Origin: CAZWBR01 sp964632305
Lineage (GTDB): Bacteria; Bacteroidota; Bacteroidia; Bacteroidales; Prolixibacteraceae
Length of the DNA: 64,000 nt
Reading direction: 5' to 3'
NCBI GenBank assembly: GCA_964632305.1
Contig: CAZWBR010000015.1
Span: 1-64,000 of the forward strand
Shown here: positions 24,702-33,037 of the stretch, piece by piece
Position numbering within the stretch: the stretch's first letter is position 1
How the letters are laid out: each line of letters starts with the position of its first letter
Translations under genes and position numbers: made by a program
Notes under the pieces: model-generated
What the model saw: the letters and a program-made list of their open reading frames with translations, nothing else
Databases searched by the model: none
What the model was told of the DNA's origin: nothing

Positions 24702-26003
24702 ATGTTGATCTACAAAGTCGTTGGAAGAGAAATTCTTGATTCACGCGGTAACCCTACCGTGGAAGTTGAAGTAACGCTTGAAAGCGGAGTTATTGGCCGG
24801 GCCGCTGTCCCGTCAGGGGCATCCACCGGGGAGAATGAAGCGATTGAGCTTCGTGACGGGGATAAGAGCCGTTATTTGGGCAAGGGTGTTTTAAAGGCCG
24901 TTGAAAACGTGAACACTGTTATCGCGGAGGAGATTGTTGGAATGAATGCTCTCAACCAGGTTGCCCTGGATAATAAATTACTCGAACTGGATGGCACCAA
25001 GACCAAATCAAAATTGGGCGCCAACGCTATTTTGGGAGTTTCGCTGGCCGTTGCCAAGGCGGCCGCTGCTTATCTTGAAATGCCGCTTTATCGCTATATC
25101 GGTGGTACCAATGCCAAAACCTTACCGGTTCCGATGATGAACATCATTAACGGGGGTTCTCACTCCGACGCTCCTATTGCTTTCCAGGAATTCATGATCC
25201 GACCGATTGGGGCATCTTCTTTTCGGGAAGGTCTTCGCATGGGGGCTGAAGTTTTCCATAGCCTGAAGAAAGTGTTGCACGACCGTAACCTCAGTACTGC
25301 TGTGGGCGATGAGGGCGGATTTGCTCCGGCGCTCGACGGTACTGAAGATGCATTGAACAGTATCATCGAAGCGATTAAAAAAGCGGGTTACAAACCGGGA
25401 CGTGCCGAAGATGGCGGTGATGTTTCAATCGGCCTCGATTGTGCTTCTTCCGAATTCTTCAAAAACGGAATTTACGATTATTCGAAATTCGAAGGTCCTA
25501 ACGGGGCTAAAAGGACTATCGATCAGCAGGTTGATTTTCTTGCTGAACTGGCGGCCAAATTTCCGATCGACTCCATCGAAGATGGTTGCTCAGAGAATGA
25601 CTGGGAAGGCTGGGTTAAACTGACCAAAAAAATAGGCGACAAATGCCAGTTAGTAGGTGATGACCTTTTCGTAACCAATGTTGAATATCTGAAAAAAGGA
25701 ATCGAGGTTGGCGCGGCCAACTCCATTTTGATTAAGGTTAACCAAATCGGTACCTTGACAGAAACGCTCGATGCCATTGAAATGGCTCACCGCGCAGGCT
25801 ATACCAGCGTAACATCGCACCGTTCCGGTGAAACCGAAGATGCGACCATCGCCGATATCGCCGTAGCAACCAATAGTGGTCAGATAAAGACCGGTTCATT
25901 GAGCCGTTCCGACCGTATGGCCAAATACAACCAACTGCTTCGTATTGAAGAAGAGCTGGGCGATGCCGCTATTTACGGTTACAAAAAAGTAAAAAAAGCT
26001 TAA
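24702..26003 (+). CDS. eno: Enolase (phosphopyruvate hydratase)
   Basis: The 433-residue glycolytic enzyme interconverts 2-phosphoglycerate and phosphoenolpyruvate. Visible signatures are REILDSRGNPTVEVEV (8-23), the flexible loop GASTGENEA, magnesium ligands in IGLDCASSEF, SIEDGCSENDWEGW and VGDDLFVTN, and the signature ILIKVNQIGTLTET. SHRSGETEDATIAD is the active-site loop. Length and order are normal throughout. It is flanked by its own promoter and a strong terminator, so it is probably monocistronic. Confidence 0.98.
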   Translation: MLIYKVVGREILDSRGNPTVEVEVTLESGVIGRAAVPSGASTGENEAIELRDGDKSRYLGKGVLKAVENVNTVIAEEIVGMNALNQVALDNKLLELDGTKTKSKLGANAILGVSLAVAKAAAAYLEMPLYRYIGGTNAKTLPVPMMNIINGGSHSDAPIAFQEFMIRPIGASSFREGLRMGAEVFHSLKKVLHDRNLSTAVGDEGGFAPALDGTEDALNSIIEAIKKAGYKPGRAEDGGDVSIGLDCASSEFFKNGIYDYSKFEGPNGAKRTIDQQVDFLAELAAKFPIDSIEDGCSENDWEGWVKLTKKIGDKCQLVGDDLFVTNVEYLKKGIEVGAANSILIKVNQIGTLTETLDAIEMAHRAGYTSVTSHRSGETEDATIADIAVATNSGQIKTGSLSRSDRMAKYNQLLRIEEELGDAAIYGYKKVKKA

Positions 26004-26023
26004 TTGCTATTTTGTACTCAAAA

Positions 26024-26052
26024 AAAAGCGCTCCTGATTCCGGAGCGCTTTT
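26024..26052. terminator. Bidirectional terminator between eno and queF
   Basis: AAAAGCGCTCC (26024-26034) pairs perfectly with GGAGCGCTTTT (26042-26052) around a 7-nt loop. The flanking A-tract and T-tract make it usable in both directions for the convergent genes. Confidence 0.85.
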
Positions 26053-26076
26053 ATTTTGATATTTAGTGATTTCAGG

Positions 26077-26565
26077 TCAACGATTGTCAATCTTTTCGGG
26101 ATAAAGGTCGTGGTTGGTCATCCGGAATTCAGCCATTTTTTCAAATTTGGTCCCGGGTTTCCCGTAGTTGCAGTAAGGATCGATGCTGATCCCCCCCCTG
26201 GGAGTGAATTTGCCCCAGACCTCAATATAACGCGGGTCCATCAATTTGATCAGATCTTTCATGATCGTATTAACGCAGTCCTCGTGAAAATCGCCGTGAT
26301 TTCTGAAGCTGAACAGGTAAAGCTTTAAGCTTTTACTCTCCACCATCTTAATGTCGGGAATATAACTGATATAGATCGTTGCAAAATCGGGTTGCCCGGT
26401 AATGGGACAAAGCGAGGTAAATTCGGGGCAGTTAAACTTAACCCAATAGTCGTTGCCGGGATGTTTGTTTTCAAAATATTCCAATACCTCCGGATCGTAG
26501 CTGAAATTATAGACTGTTCCGGCTTTCCCCAGATGTTTAAATCCTTCATTTACCCGTTGTTCCAT
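26077..26565 (-). CDS. queF: NADPH-dependent 7-cyano-7-deazaguanine reductase
   Basis: From the ATG at 26565 the protein has 162 residues, the size of unimodular QueF. It reduces preQ0 to preQ1 in queuosine synthesis. The nucleophile is C53 in CPEFTSLCPITGQPD, with D60 as proton donor, and the substrate-binding region is NHGDFHED (about 89-96). The longer open frame to 26667 would run into the upstream YhhQ gene and adds residues not seen in the family. It lies 16 bp after that transporter gene, so they are probably co-expressed. Confidence 0.95.
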   Translation of the reverse strand: MEQRVNEGFKHLGKAGTVYNFSYDPEVLEYFENKHPGNDYWVKFNCPEFTSLCPITGQPDFATIYISYIPDIKMVESKSLKLYLFSFRNHGDFHEDCVNTIMKDLIKLMDPRYIEVWGKFTPRGGISIDPYCNYGKPGTKFEKMAEFRMTNHDLYPEKIDNR

Positions 26566-26581
26566 ATTTGTTGTTTGTTGA

Positions 26582-27262
26582 TTATATTTTGTTGAAATAT
26601 AGTGGATTGTAGGATATTCCCCTGTCAAAAATATCGGTTTGTTCACTGGATTTGATCTTCCCGACAATTTTTATCATGATCGGGAGCAGGAGAGTTTCAA
26701 GAATTAGTTTGATAAAGAGTTGTATTCCGATTAGTACGATGATTTTTCGGATTGAAGCAGACCCCACGGAAGAGATAAGCACAAATATCAGGGATTCGAA
26801 GCCGGCCCCGAAAGCTGTTGAGACGATAGCCCTGAGTGCAAACTTCTTCCCATTCGTTTTGACTTTAAGATTGCTTAAGATGAAAGCGTTAATAAAGGAT
26901 CCGACAGGATGGGCCAAAAGTGTGGCAAACAACAAACGCGGGGAACTGTTCAGAAGGATCTCCGTAAACTCCTGATCCTGCCAGAATTGTATGGCGGTCC
27001 AATTAATACTAAGAGAATAGATCAGGACTGCGATCAGGTTCATGGCAAAACCCGTCCAGATCATTAATGCCGTTTTTCGGTATCCCCACACTTCAGTCAC
27101 CAGATCATTGACCATGTAAGTTGCCGATAACATGATCAGCCCGGAAGAAATGGCCAGTGAACTAATCATAACCACCTTCGTTGCAATAATATTGTAGATC
27201 AGCAGGCAGGATATGAAAAAGATGGCTGCCAGCATATATAAAACACTAACCTGATTCTTCAT
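26582..27262 (-). CDS. YhhQ-family transporter, diverged copy 1
   Basis: The 226-residue integral membrane protein belongs to the YhhQ/VUT_1 family, which imports queuosine precursors (preQ0, preQ1 or queuine). It has about six hydrophobic helices and the family hallmarks YMVNDLVTEVWGYRKT (about 49-64) and SFINAFILSNLK. Compared with the second copy at 28042-28722, the GESADSLIF motif reads GAGFESLIF here, and SLLAYLTGSF reads TLLAHPVGSF, so conserved polar positions differ. A separate promoter candidate precedes it. Its substrate may differ from that of copy 2; this is inference. Confidence 0.85.
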   Translation of the reverse strand: MKNQVSVLYMLAAIFFISCLLIYNIIATKVVMISSLAISSGLIMLSATYMVNDLVTEVWGYRKTALMIWTGFAMNLIAVLIYSLSINWTAIQFWQDQEFTEILLNSSPRLLFATLLAHPVGSFINAFILSNLKVKTNGKKFALRAIVSTAFGAGFESLIFVLISSVGSASIRKIIVLIGIQLFIKLILETLLLPIMIKIVGKIKSSEQTDIFDRGISYNPLYFNKI

Positions 27263-27320
27263 ACTTAATGCCTTATCGATTCAGTGAAAATTAGTTGTAT
27301 CAACAGATTTTCTGTTACCG

Positions 27321-27351
27321 GAAAGGTAATAATAATTTATTGATAAACAAA
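27321..27351 (-). promoter_or_regulatory. Internal promoter candidate before YhhQ copy 1 and queF
   Basis: The minus strand has -33 TTTG (27351-27348), a 19-bp spacer and TACCTTTC (27328-27321), one base off TAnnTTTG. It would give the yhhQ1-queF pair transcription independent of the upstream riboswitch-led unit. Confidence 0.5.
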
Positions 27352-27376
27352 GGGGGAGTGTCCGGTAAGCATTTTA

Positions 27377-28045
27377 TTATTTAGGCTGATTTTTAGAAAG
27401 GAGGTATTTGGAAAGTCCTCTGTTTCTTAATTTGCAGGATGGGCATTGACCGCAGCCGTCCCCTGGGATGCCGTTGTAGCAGGTGACAGTTTTTTGTCGG
27501 ACCAGATCAAAAACGCCCAGTTCATCGGCTAATTCCCATATTTCAGCTTTATCTTTCCACATCAGTGGGGTGTGAAGCTTAAACGGATAATCCATGGCCA
27601 GGTTTAAAGTCTGGTTCAGGGAGACGATAAATTCTTCGCGGCAATCGGGATAGCCACTATAATCAGCTTGGCCAACGCCGGTCACCAGGTCACGGATGCC
27701 ATGAGCCTTCGCAAAGATTGCGGCATAAGTCAGAAAAAGCATGTTGCGTCCTTCGACCAGCGTGTTGGGAGGAGTAACATCGGGCAATTGCCATTCTATC
27801 GTTATTTCTTTATTGGTTAATGCATTGGGTGAAACTTCCTTCATCGTCTGCATTGGGAAAAGGTAGAGAGGTACACCGGCAATTCCGGCGATATGCTTTG
27901 CCGCATCCAATTCCGAATGGTGTCGCTGCCCATAATCGAAAGCGATGGCCATGACCTGACCGAAATTCTTTTTCGCCCAAAAGAGGCAGGTTGTGGAATC
28001 CTGGCCTCCTGAAAAAACAACTAAAGCTTTTTCCATGCTGGTCAT
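27377..28045 (-). CDS. queC: 7-cyano-7-deazaguanine synthase
   Basis: The 222-residue enzyme converts 7-carboxy-7-deazaguanine to preQ0 with ATP and ammonia. The PP-loop is VVFSGGQDSTTC (about 9-20), and the C-terminal zinc site is CYNGIPGDGCGQCPSCKLR (four cysteines). The ATG at 28045 overlaps the stop of the upstream transporter gene as ATGA, suggesting coupled translation. A second ATG at 28036 would also fit the family's N-terminus. queD and queE are not in the window. Confidence 0.96.
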   Translation of the reverse strand: MTSMEKALVVFSGGQDSTTCLFWAKKNFGQVMAIAFDYGQRHHSELDAAKHIAGIAGVPLYLFPMQTMKEVSPNALTNKEITIEWQLPDVTPPNTLVEGRNMLFLTYAAIFAKAHGIRDLVTGVGQADYSGYPDCREEFIVSLNQTLNLAMDYPFKLHTPLMWKDKAEIWELADELGVFDLVRQKTVTCYNGIPGDGCGQCPSCKLRNRGLSKYLLSKNQPK

Positions 28046-28722
28046 ATTTGATTGAACATAAACGGGTTGTAAGAGACCGACTTGTCAAAAGTGTCGATGC
28101 CTTCGATTCTTTTCACCCAATTAACAACCATGATTGTAAATGGGAGAATAATGATTTCATATACGGTCTTAATGATGACCTGGGTCAGGATCATTCCAAC
28201 AATCACCGCGAAAGGGTAATTACCGGCAAAGGCAATGGTGATAAAGATCAGTGAATCGGCTGACTCGCCCAATAAAGTGGAAAGAATAGCCCTGACTGAG
28301 AAATCTTTCCCGTTCATCATTAGCTTGACCTTGCTCATTACGAAGGCATTGAGGAAGGAGCCGGTAAGATAGGCCAGTAAACTGGCGGCAGCGATCCTTG
28401 GGGTGTTGCCTAGTATGGCGGTAAATGATTCCTGGTTTGACCAAAATGGGGCGGCGGGCATCGCAATGCTGAAACTATAAAAGAGTACAGCCAGCAGATT
28501 GGTTGCAAATCCGGTCCAGATGATCAAACGGGCTTTTTTGAATCCCCATACTTCTACGATGACATCGTTGAGGATATAGGCTACCGGGAAAATCAAAACC
28601 CCGGCAGGCGCCGACCAGGGGCCAATCATAAGAATTTTGGAGGCAATGATGTTGGAAATCAGTAAGCAGGCGCTGAACAGAATGCCTGCCATCATAAAGG
28701 TGACACTAACTTTTTGTTTCAT
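28042..28722 (-). CDS. YhhQ-family queuosine precursor transporter, copy 2
   Basis: This 226-residue paralogue of the 26582-27262 gene keeps the canonical family motifs: AYILNDVIVEVWGFKKA, SFLNAFVMSKVK and GESADSLIF. Six or so membrane helices are expected. It probably imports preQ0/preQ1-type deazapurines. It is the first gene of the unit and lies directly downstream of the candidate preQ1 riboswitch, which fits feedback control of uptake. Its stop overlaps the queC start by 4 bp. Confidence 0.88.
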   Translation of the reverse strand: MKQKVSVTFMMAGILFSACLLISNIIASKILMIGPWSAPAGVLIFPVAYILNDVIVEVWGFKKARLIIWTGFATNLLAVLFYSFSIAMPAAPFWSNQESFTAILGNTPRIAAASLLAYLTGSFLNAFVMSKVKLMMNGKDFSVRAILSTLLGESADSLIFITIAFAGNYPFAVIVGMILTQVIIKTVYEIIILPFTIMVVNWVKRIEGIDTFDKSVSYNPFMFNQI

Positions 28723-28726
28723 ACTT

Positions 28727-28756
28727 CTTGTTTTTTACGTGGTTACCAAGCACACG
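28727..28756 (-). promoter_or_regulatory. Candidate preQ1-I riboswitch
   Basis: The mRNA between the promoter and the YhhQ copy 2 ATG can form an H-type pseudoknot. P1 is CGTG (28756-28753) with CACG (28741-28738). P2 is loop segment CTTG (28750-28747) with tail CAAG (28730-28727), and an A-rich linker TAAAAAA joins them. The order P1 5', loop with P2 5', GTAAC, P1 3', A-rich L3, P2 3' is that of class preQ1-I aptamers, and the tail AAAAAACAAG resembles the known one. Only 4 nt separate P2 from the ATG, so P2 formation would occlude the ribosome-binding site. A hairpin (CGGGC/GCCCG, 28755-28769) precedes it. Confidence 0.6.
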
Positions 28757-28778
28757 GGGCAAATGCCCGATGACGCTG

Positions 28779-28808
28779 CAAAGATAATATCATTTTGTCG
28801 GAAGTCAA
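28779..28808 (-). promoter_or_regulatory. Promoter of the yhhQ2-queC unit
   Basis: The minus strand has -33 TTG (28808-28806), a 19-bp spacer and -7 TATCTTTG (28786-28779). The predicted start near 28773 gives a leader of about 50 nt, just enough for the candidate riboswitch. Confidence 0.7.
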
Positions 28809-28936
28809 TTGGTCGGGTAAAAAAGTTGCTCATCGGCTTAATTTCAGAAATGGGGATCCTGAAATTTCCTGTTTTCTTAAAATTGTCCGTTCTTTGTTTG
28901 CTGTTAATGACTTGAATTATTCATTCCATCGATCGC

Positions 28937-29959
28937 ATGTTCCATAAATTACTTGCCACGCTTTCAAAAGTTGGGATCAACGGATTTTTTTTCCTGCTGA
29001 TCGGCGTGATCTTTCTGGCTTGGTTGTTTCCCTCCTTTGGAACCGGAGAAAGTCAACTGCATCTGCCTGAGATCGCTGAATATGGCGTTTCCCTGATTTT
29101 CTTCTTCTACGGGTTGAAGCTGAGTCCCGAAAGTTTGCGATTGGGATTGGGAAACTGGCGGCTCCATCTTGTTGTGCAACTCTCAACCTTTCTTCTTTTC
29201 CCGTTGATCGTCCTGGTGATGAAGGAAATTTTTCCGGCTTATTTCTCGACGCTTATCGGATTGGGGATCTTCTATCTGGCGGCCCTGCCTTCGACCGTCT
29301 CCTCTTCCGTGGTGATGGTCTCAATCGCCGGAGGAAATTTACCAGCGGCGATCTTTAACGCCAGTATCTCCAGCATTATAGGGATTTTTATCACCCCGGT
29401 CTGGATGAGCGGAATGATCGAAAAGGCCAACGCCGACTTTGAGATTTGGAATACGATCCTTAATTTATGCCTTGAAGTACTATTGCCTGTTCTAATTGGT
29501 TTATTGCTCCATCAACAAATGGGCAAATGGGCCACCCGCTATAAAAAATCGTTACGTAATTTTGATCAGCTCATTATCCTCTTAATCGTTTATACCTCTT
29601 TTTGTGAATCCTTTTCCGGGGATATGTTCAGCACTCTCTCTTTACCTGAAATTCTATTATTGGGCACATTAATGTTGCTTTTCTTTTTCTTCGTTTTCGG
29701 TATCATGTATTTTTTATCAATATGGTTCAGGTTTAATCGTGAAGACCGGATTGCCATCCTCTTTTGCGGGTCAAAAAAGTCATTGGTCCAGGGCGCTGTG
29801 ATGGGGAAAGTGTTGTTTCCAAGTCAGGCCATGTTAGGGGTTGTATTGCTTCCGCTAATGCTTTATCACGCACTTCAGCTCCTGGCCGGAAGCGCTATGG
29901 CCCAGTCTATGGCGCAAAAGCATAAACCTGTTGATGATTCCAAAAATAGGAAGAGTTGA
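28937..29959 (+). CDS. SBF-like (bile acid:sodium symporter-like) transporter
   Basis: The 340-residue protein has about ten hydrophobic helices and matches the SBF-like/YfeH group of the BASS superfamily: LIFFFYGLKLSPESL (about 53-67) and the unwound crossing-helix region YLAALPSTVSSSVVMVSIAGGN (about 114-135). Members move organic anions or unknown solutes with sodium. The substrate cannot be read from the sequence. It is transcribed away from the queuosine locus and appears monocistronic. The C-terminal 15 residues are polar and variable. Confidence 0.82.
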   Translation: MFHKLLATLSKVGINGFFFLLIGVIFLAWLFPSFGTGESQLHLPEIAEYGVSLIFFFYGLKLSPESLRLGLGNWRLHLVVQLSTFLLFPLIVLVMKEIFPAYFSTLIGLGIFYLAALPSTVSSSVVMVSIAGGNLPAAIFNASISSIIGIFITPVWMSGMIEKANADFEIWNTILNLCLEVLLPVLIGLLLHQQMGKWATRYKKSLRNFDQLIILLIVYTSFCESFSGDMFSTLSLPEILLLGTLMLLFFFFVFGIMYFLSIWFRFNREDRIAILFCGSKKSLVQGAVMGKVLFPSQAMLGVVLLPLMLYHALQLLAGSAMAQSMAQKHKPVDDSKNRKS

Positions 29960-30264
29960 GCGAATCGGGTTTCACTCCTCTTTCAATGCTTTCCTATTCC
30001 TGACGATAAGTGATTCGGCGCTCTTCTCCGCCCCGGAAAATATTTTCCCGCAATTCGTAAGGCAGGGAATTGTTGCCGGGGATCACTTTCTTATCATTCC
30101 TGAATTCGTTTGGAAGGCGCTGAAAATGTGTCTGCTTCAGAAAAACCTTGCCATGCGGTTCATTAAACCACGATACCCGGGCAGATTTATCTTTTGGAAT
30201 TAAAGGAAATAATGCCAAAAATTAGTATCTTAGGAACAAATATAACCCATTAAATCGAATTGAT
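29960..30264. other. Intergenic region with one doubtful small ORF
   Basis: A minus-strand frame at 29994-30218 could encode 74 residues of charged composition (NSLPYELRENIFRGGEERR near its end), but it would start at TTG and has no promoter or recognised family. A near-consensus -7 box TATCTTAG at 30226-30233 could serve the aminopeptidase gene at 30265. I see nothing else. Confidence 0.3.
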
Positions 30265-31653
30265 ATGTTTGATAAACAGGTGTATATCGAAAGAAGGAAA
30301 CAGCTCCGCGAAAAAGTCGGTAAGGGGCTGATCCTTATTCCGGGAAATAGTGAATCACCCATGAACTATCCCGGGAATACCTATCATTTTCGTCAGGACA
30401 GCACGTTCCTCTATTTTTTCGGGCTCGATATCCCCGGTTTATTTGGCCTGATCGACGCCACCACAGGGCATGATTACCTGTTTGGCGATAATGTCGATAT
30501 TGAAGACATTATCTGGATGGGACCTCAAAAGTCGATCAAGGAGCTGGCTGAAATGGTAGGAGTGGAGAAGACCTATCACTATCAGGAGGTCTTCAGCAAG
30601 GTGAACGAAGGGCTCTGGCGGGGGTGCCGCGCCCATTTCCTGCCGGCTTACCGGGCCGACAATAAACTTTTGCTGAAGAATCTGCTTGGGATCCATACTG
30701 CCAAGCTGCCCGATTATGTCTCGATTGAGATGCTGAAAGCCATCGTTGAGATGCGTTCAGTGAAAAGCGATGCCGAAATCGACGAGATCGAAAAGGCGTG
30801 CGGCATCGGTTATAAGATGCATGTGAAGGCGATGCAAATGGCCAAACCCGGGATCATGGAACAGGAGATTGCCGGGACCCTCGAAGGGATCGCTCTCGCC
30901 CATGGCACGGGAACTTCCTTCGCCACTATCCTGACCCAAAACGGTCAGACCCTGCACAACCACTGCCATGATTTCCCGCTCGAAGCCGGACGCCTGATGC
31001 TGGTCGATGCCGGGGCCGAATCGAACAGTCACTATGCCAGCGATTTCACCCGGACCATCCCGGTTGGTGGAAAATTTTCCTCCAAACAACGCGATATCTA
31101 CAACATTGTCCTGGCCGCCAACAATAAGGCGACCTCGTTAATTAAACCCGGTGAGAAGTATTTCGATATCCATCTCCAGGTTTGCGAAGTGATTGCCAGT
31201 GGATTGAAAGATCTCGGACTGATGAAAGGAAACATACAGGATGCCGTGGCCAACGGCGCTCACGCGATGTTTTTCCCGCATGGTTTGGGCCACATGATGG
31301 GTTTGGATGTTCACGATATGGAAGATTACGGACAAATCTATATTGGTTACGACGACGAAACACAGCCCTCCGATCAGTTTGGTACGGCCTACCTTCGTAT
31401 GGGGCGCCGTTTGCAGCCCGGATTTGTCGTCACCAATGAGCCGGGGATCTATTTTATTCCTGCCCTGATCGAGAAATGGCAACAGGAAGGGATCAACCAC
31501 GATTATATCAATTTCGATAAAGTGAAGGAATACCTTAGCTTCGGCGGGATCCGTCTCGAGGACGATATCCTGGTCACTCCCAATGGCAGTCGTATTCTTG
31601 GGAAACGTATCCCGATCAATCCCGATGAAGTGGAAGCGATGGTTCAGGGATAG
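30265..31653 (+). CDS. pepP: Xaa-Pro aminopeptidase (M24 family, AMP_N domain)
   Basis: The 462-residue enzyme removes N-terminal residues preceding proline. The N-terminal creatinase-like domain (1-165) is followed by the pita-bread M24 domain with a complete dinuclear metal site: D248 and D260 (VDAGAESNSHYASDFTRT), H341 (HGLGHMMG), E390 (TNEPGIYF) and E430 (GGIRLEDD). No signal peptide is present, so it is cytoplasmic. A strong terminator follows. Confidence 0.93.
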   Translation: MFDKQVYIERRKQLREKVGKGLILIPGNSESPMNYPGNTYHFRQDSTFLYFFGLDIPGLFGLIDATTGHDYLFGDNVDIEDIIWMGPQKSIKELAEMVGVEKTYHYQEVFSKVNEGLWRGCRAHFLPAYRADNKLLLKNLLGIHTAKLPDYVSIEMLKAIVEMRSVKSDAEIDEIEKACGIGYKMHVKAMQMAKPGIMEQEIAGTLEGIALAHGTGTSFATILTQNGQTLHNHCHDFPLEAGRLMLVDAGAESNSHYASDFTRTIPVGGKFSSKQRDIYNIVLAANNKATSLIKPGEKYFDIHLQVCEVIASGLKDLGLMKGNIQDAVANGAHAMFFPHGLGHMMGLDVHDMEDYGQIYIGYDDETQPSDQFGTAYLRMGRRLQPGFVVTNEPGIYFIPALIEKWQQEGINHDYINFDKVKEYLSFGGIRLEDDILVTPNGSRILGKRIPINPDEVEAMVQG

Positions 31654-31671
31654 ATCTTACTGACCTCTTAT

Positions 31672-31715
31672 AAAAAGCAATTGCGTCTGTTGAACAACAG
31701 GCGCAATTGCTTTTT
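31672..31715. terminator. Long hairpin terminator after pepP
   Basis: AGCAATTGCG (31676-31685) pairs perfectly with CGCAATTGCT (31702-31711). The stem continues inward through a T-G pair to CTGTTG/CAACAG, leaving an AA loop. Flanking A4/T6 tracts make it functional for the plus strand and possibly both strands. Confidence 0.85.
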
Positions 31716-32235
31716 TATGACCCTTACTGGTCTTATTCGTGAAAGAATAAAAATGAGAAATATCCATGGAAATCTCTTTTCATGGGTCTTATACTCTATA
31801 CCCTGGCTGGACCCGAACCGATGACGGATCCTGAAATCCAAGGGGGGCCAAATTTCAGGATTCTTAAATGGACCTCGATTGCCTCGGAGTTACAGTACCT
31901 AATCTATAGTTCTTCAGTACATCTTCTGTGCTATAAATGCACAGGATATGCACAGAAGATGCACAGAAGATGCACAGAAAGTCCGGAGAGGGTATGGCCC
32001 GGATCAGGAAAAGCCGAAGAGGAGAAGGTGATGTCAGGATGATTGGAAAGGTTTCCGAATAAGAAATGCCGAGGTAAGGGATTGGATCGAAATTTGGCTC
32101 ACTGAGGTTAAGCAGAGCAAAATCGAATCAACAAAATTTTAGTATCGGGATTAAACGGGTATTCCGGATGGTTTCGCCTGATTGTCAAGTGATTGAGTCG
32201 CGGGGTTTTCCGACGCTTAATCCCGTGATATCATT
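31716..32235. other. Intergenic region between convergent pepP and batE, holding a repeat array
   Basis: No credible gene is present in this 520-bp stretch; an 86-codon plus frame here consists largely of repeat sequence. It holds a 10-bp inverted repeat (31828-31837 with 31852-31861) and the 11-nt fold-back array described separately. From 32000 to 32235 I see nothing recognisable. Confidence 0.6.
31911..31981. repeat. Fold-back array of 11-nt units (unit GCACAGAAGAT)
   Basis: Direct copies run from 31940: GCACAGGATAT (31940-31950), GCACAGAAGAT (31951-31961), GCACAGAAGAT (31962-31972) and GCACAGAAG (31973-31981). Two inverted copies precede them: ATCTTCTGTGC (31922-31932, exact complement) and TTCTTCAGTAC (31911-31921, 8 of 11). 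They are separated by TATAAAT, so the array can fold into a long hairpin. Confidence 0.8.
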
Positions 32236-33009
32236 TTAAATCTTTACCATCGCTGTTTCTTTCACCCAGCCTTTGTTGCCGTCGGCGATGCGTATTTCGA
32301 TCCATTCGCCGAGCTGGTCGGTGATTTGGACGGTCAAGCCTTCGTGGATGATAAAGAGTTCGGTGCCGCTCTCGCTGGGGGAGCCTTTGACCCGCACGCT
32401 CCGTTCGGTAATTACGCCGCTGTCGTGCCCTGTCAGCCTTGCCTTTTGGGTAGAGGCAAAGGAGAAGGTGAAAGCACTGTAGGTAAAGAATAGCAATCCG
32501 AACCAGAAGGTAAGTTTTTTGATCCTGCTGACACGGGTGAGGAGAAAAACTCCCAGCAGGGACAGGAAAACCAGGAAGGAGATGGTGCTGCGCAGGGCCC
32601 AGTTGTCGGTGGTCCGGGTGGCGATCATGTCGCGCCACCAGCGCAGAAAGCCCGGTTCGGGCAGGGTAGGGATATTATCGACTACCTGGGCTTTGGCCAT
32701 CTCGAGGTTATAGAGTACATCCTCGTCGTTGGGGGCCAGTTTCAGCGCCCTTTCGTAGTTGAGAATGGCATAGGTGATGTTGTTCGATTTGTAGAGGGCG
32801 TTCCCAAGATTGTAATAGAGTTCTTTCGACTCGTATCCTTTCGAGAGGATCCCTTCGTAGCTCTTCGCCGCTTTCTCAAATTGCCCGGCGGTGTAATGGG
32901 CATTGGCCTGGGCCAGGGAGTCTCTGATCGCCGCGCTTTGTCCATTGGAAAAGAGGGCAGCCGAAACGATAATTAGTGAGAGGATATATTTTATGATCTG
33001 GGTATTCAT
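32236..33009 (-). CDS. batE: BatE: TPR and SH3-domain membrane protein
   Basis: The 257-residue protein has a signal sequence (about 5-22), tetratricopeptide repeats (about 30-110, with AHYTAGQFEKAAKSYEGIL and YNLGNALYKSNN), two hydrophobic helices (about 145-185) and a C-terminal SH3-like domain (about 195-255). This is the BatE arrangement from the Bacteroides aerotolerance operon. The operon products are thought to form an envelope complex with VWA proteins BatA/BatB; the biochemical role remains unclear. It is the last gene of the operon, 28 bp after batD. Confidence 0.85.
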   Translation of the reverse strand: MNTQIIKYILSLIIVSAALFSNGQSAAIRDSLAQANAHYTAGQFEKAAKSYEGILSKGYESKELYYNLGNALYKSNNITYAILNYERALKLAPNDEDVLYNLEMAKAQVVDNIPTLPEPGFLRWWRDMIATRTTDNWALRSTISFLVFLSLLGVFLLTRVSRIKKLTFWFGLLFFTYSAFTFSFASTQKARLTGHDSGVITERSVRVKGSPSESGTELFIIHEGLTVQITDQLGEWIEIRIADGNKGWVKETAMVKI

Positions 33010-33037
33010 GACAATTTCATTTTAATCAAATTCATAA

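Noticed and set aside
29994..30218. 74-codon minus-strand open frame between the SBF transporter and pepP
   Set aside because: It has a TTG start, no promoter and no recognised domain; mentioned only within the intergenic entry.
31911..31981. CRISPR array
   Set aside because: The units are 11 nt, directly adjacent without spacers, and include inverted copies; no cas genes are present.
31782..32042. 86-codon plus-strand open frame after pepP
   Set aside because: It consists partly of the 11-nt repeat, lies behind a strong terminator, and has no promoter box or recognisable family.
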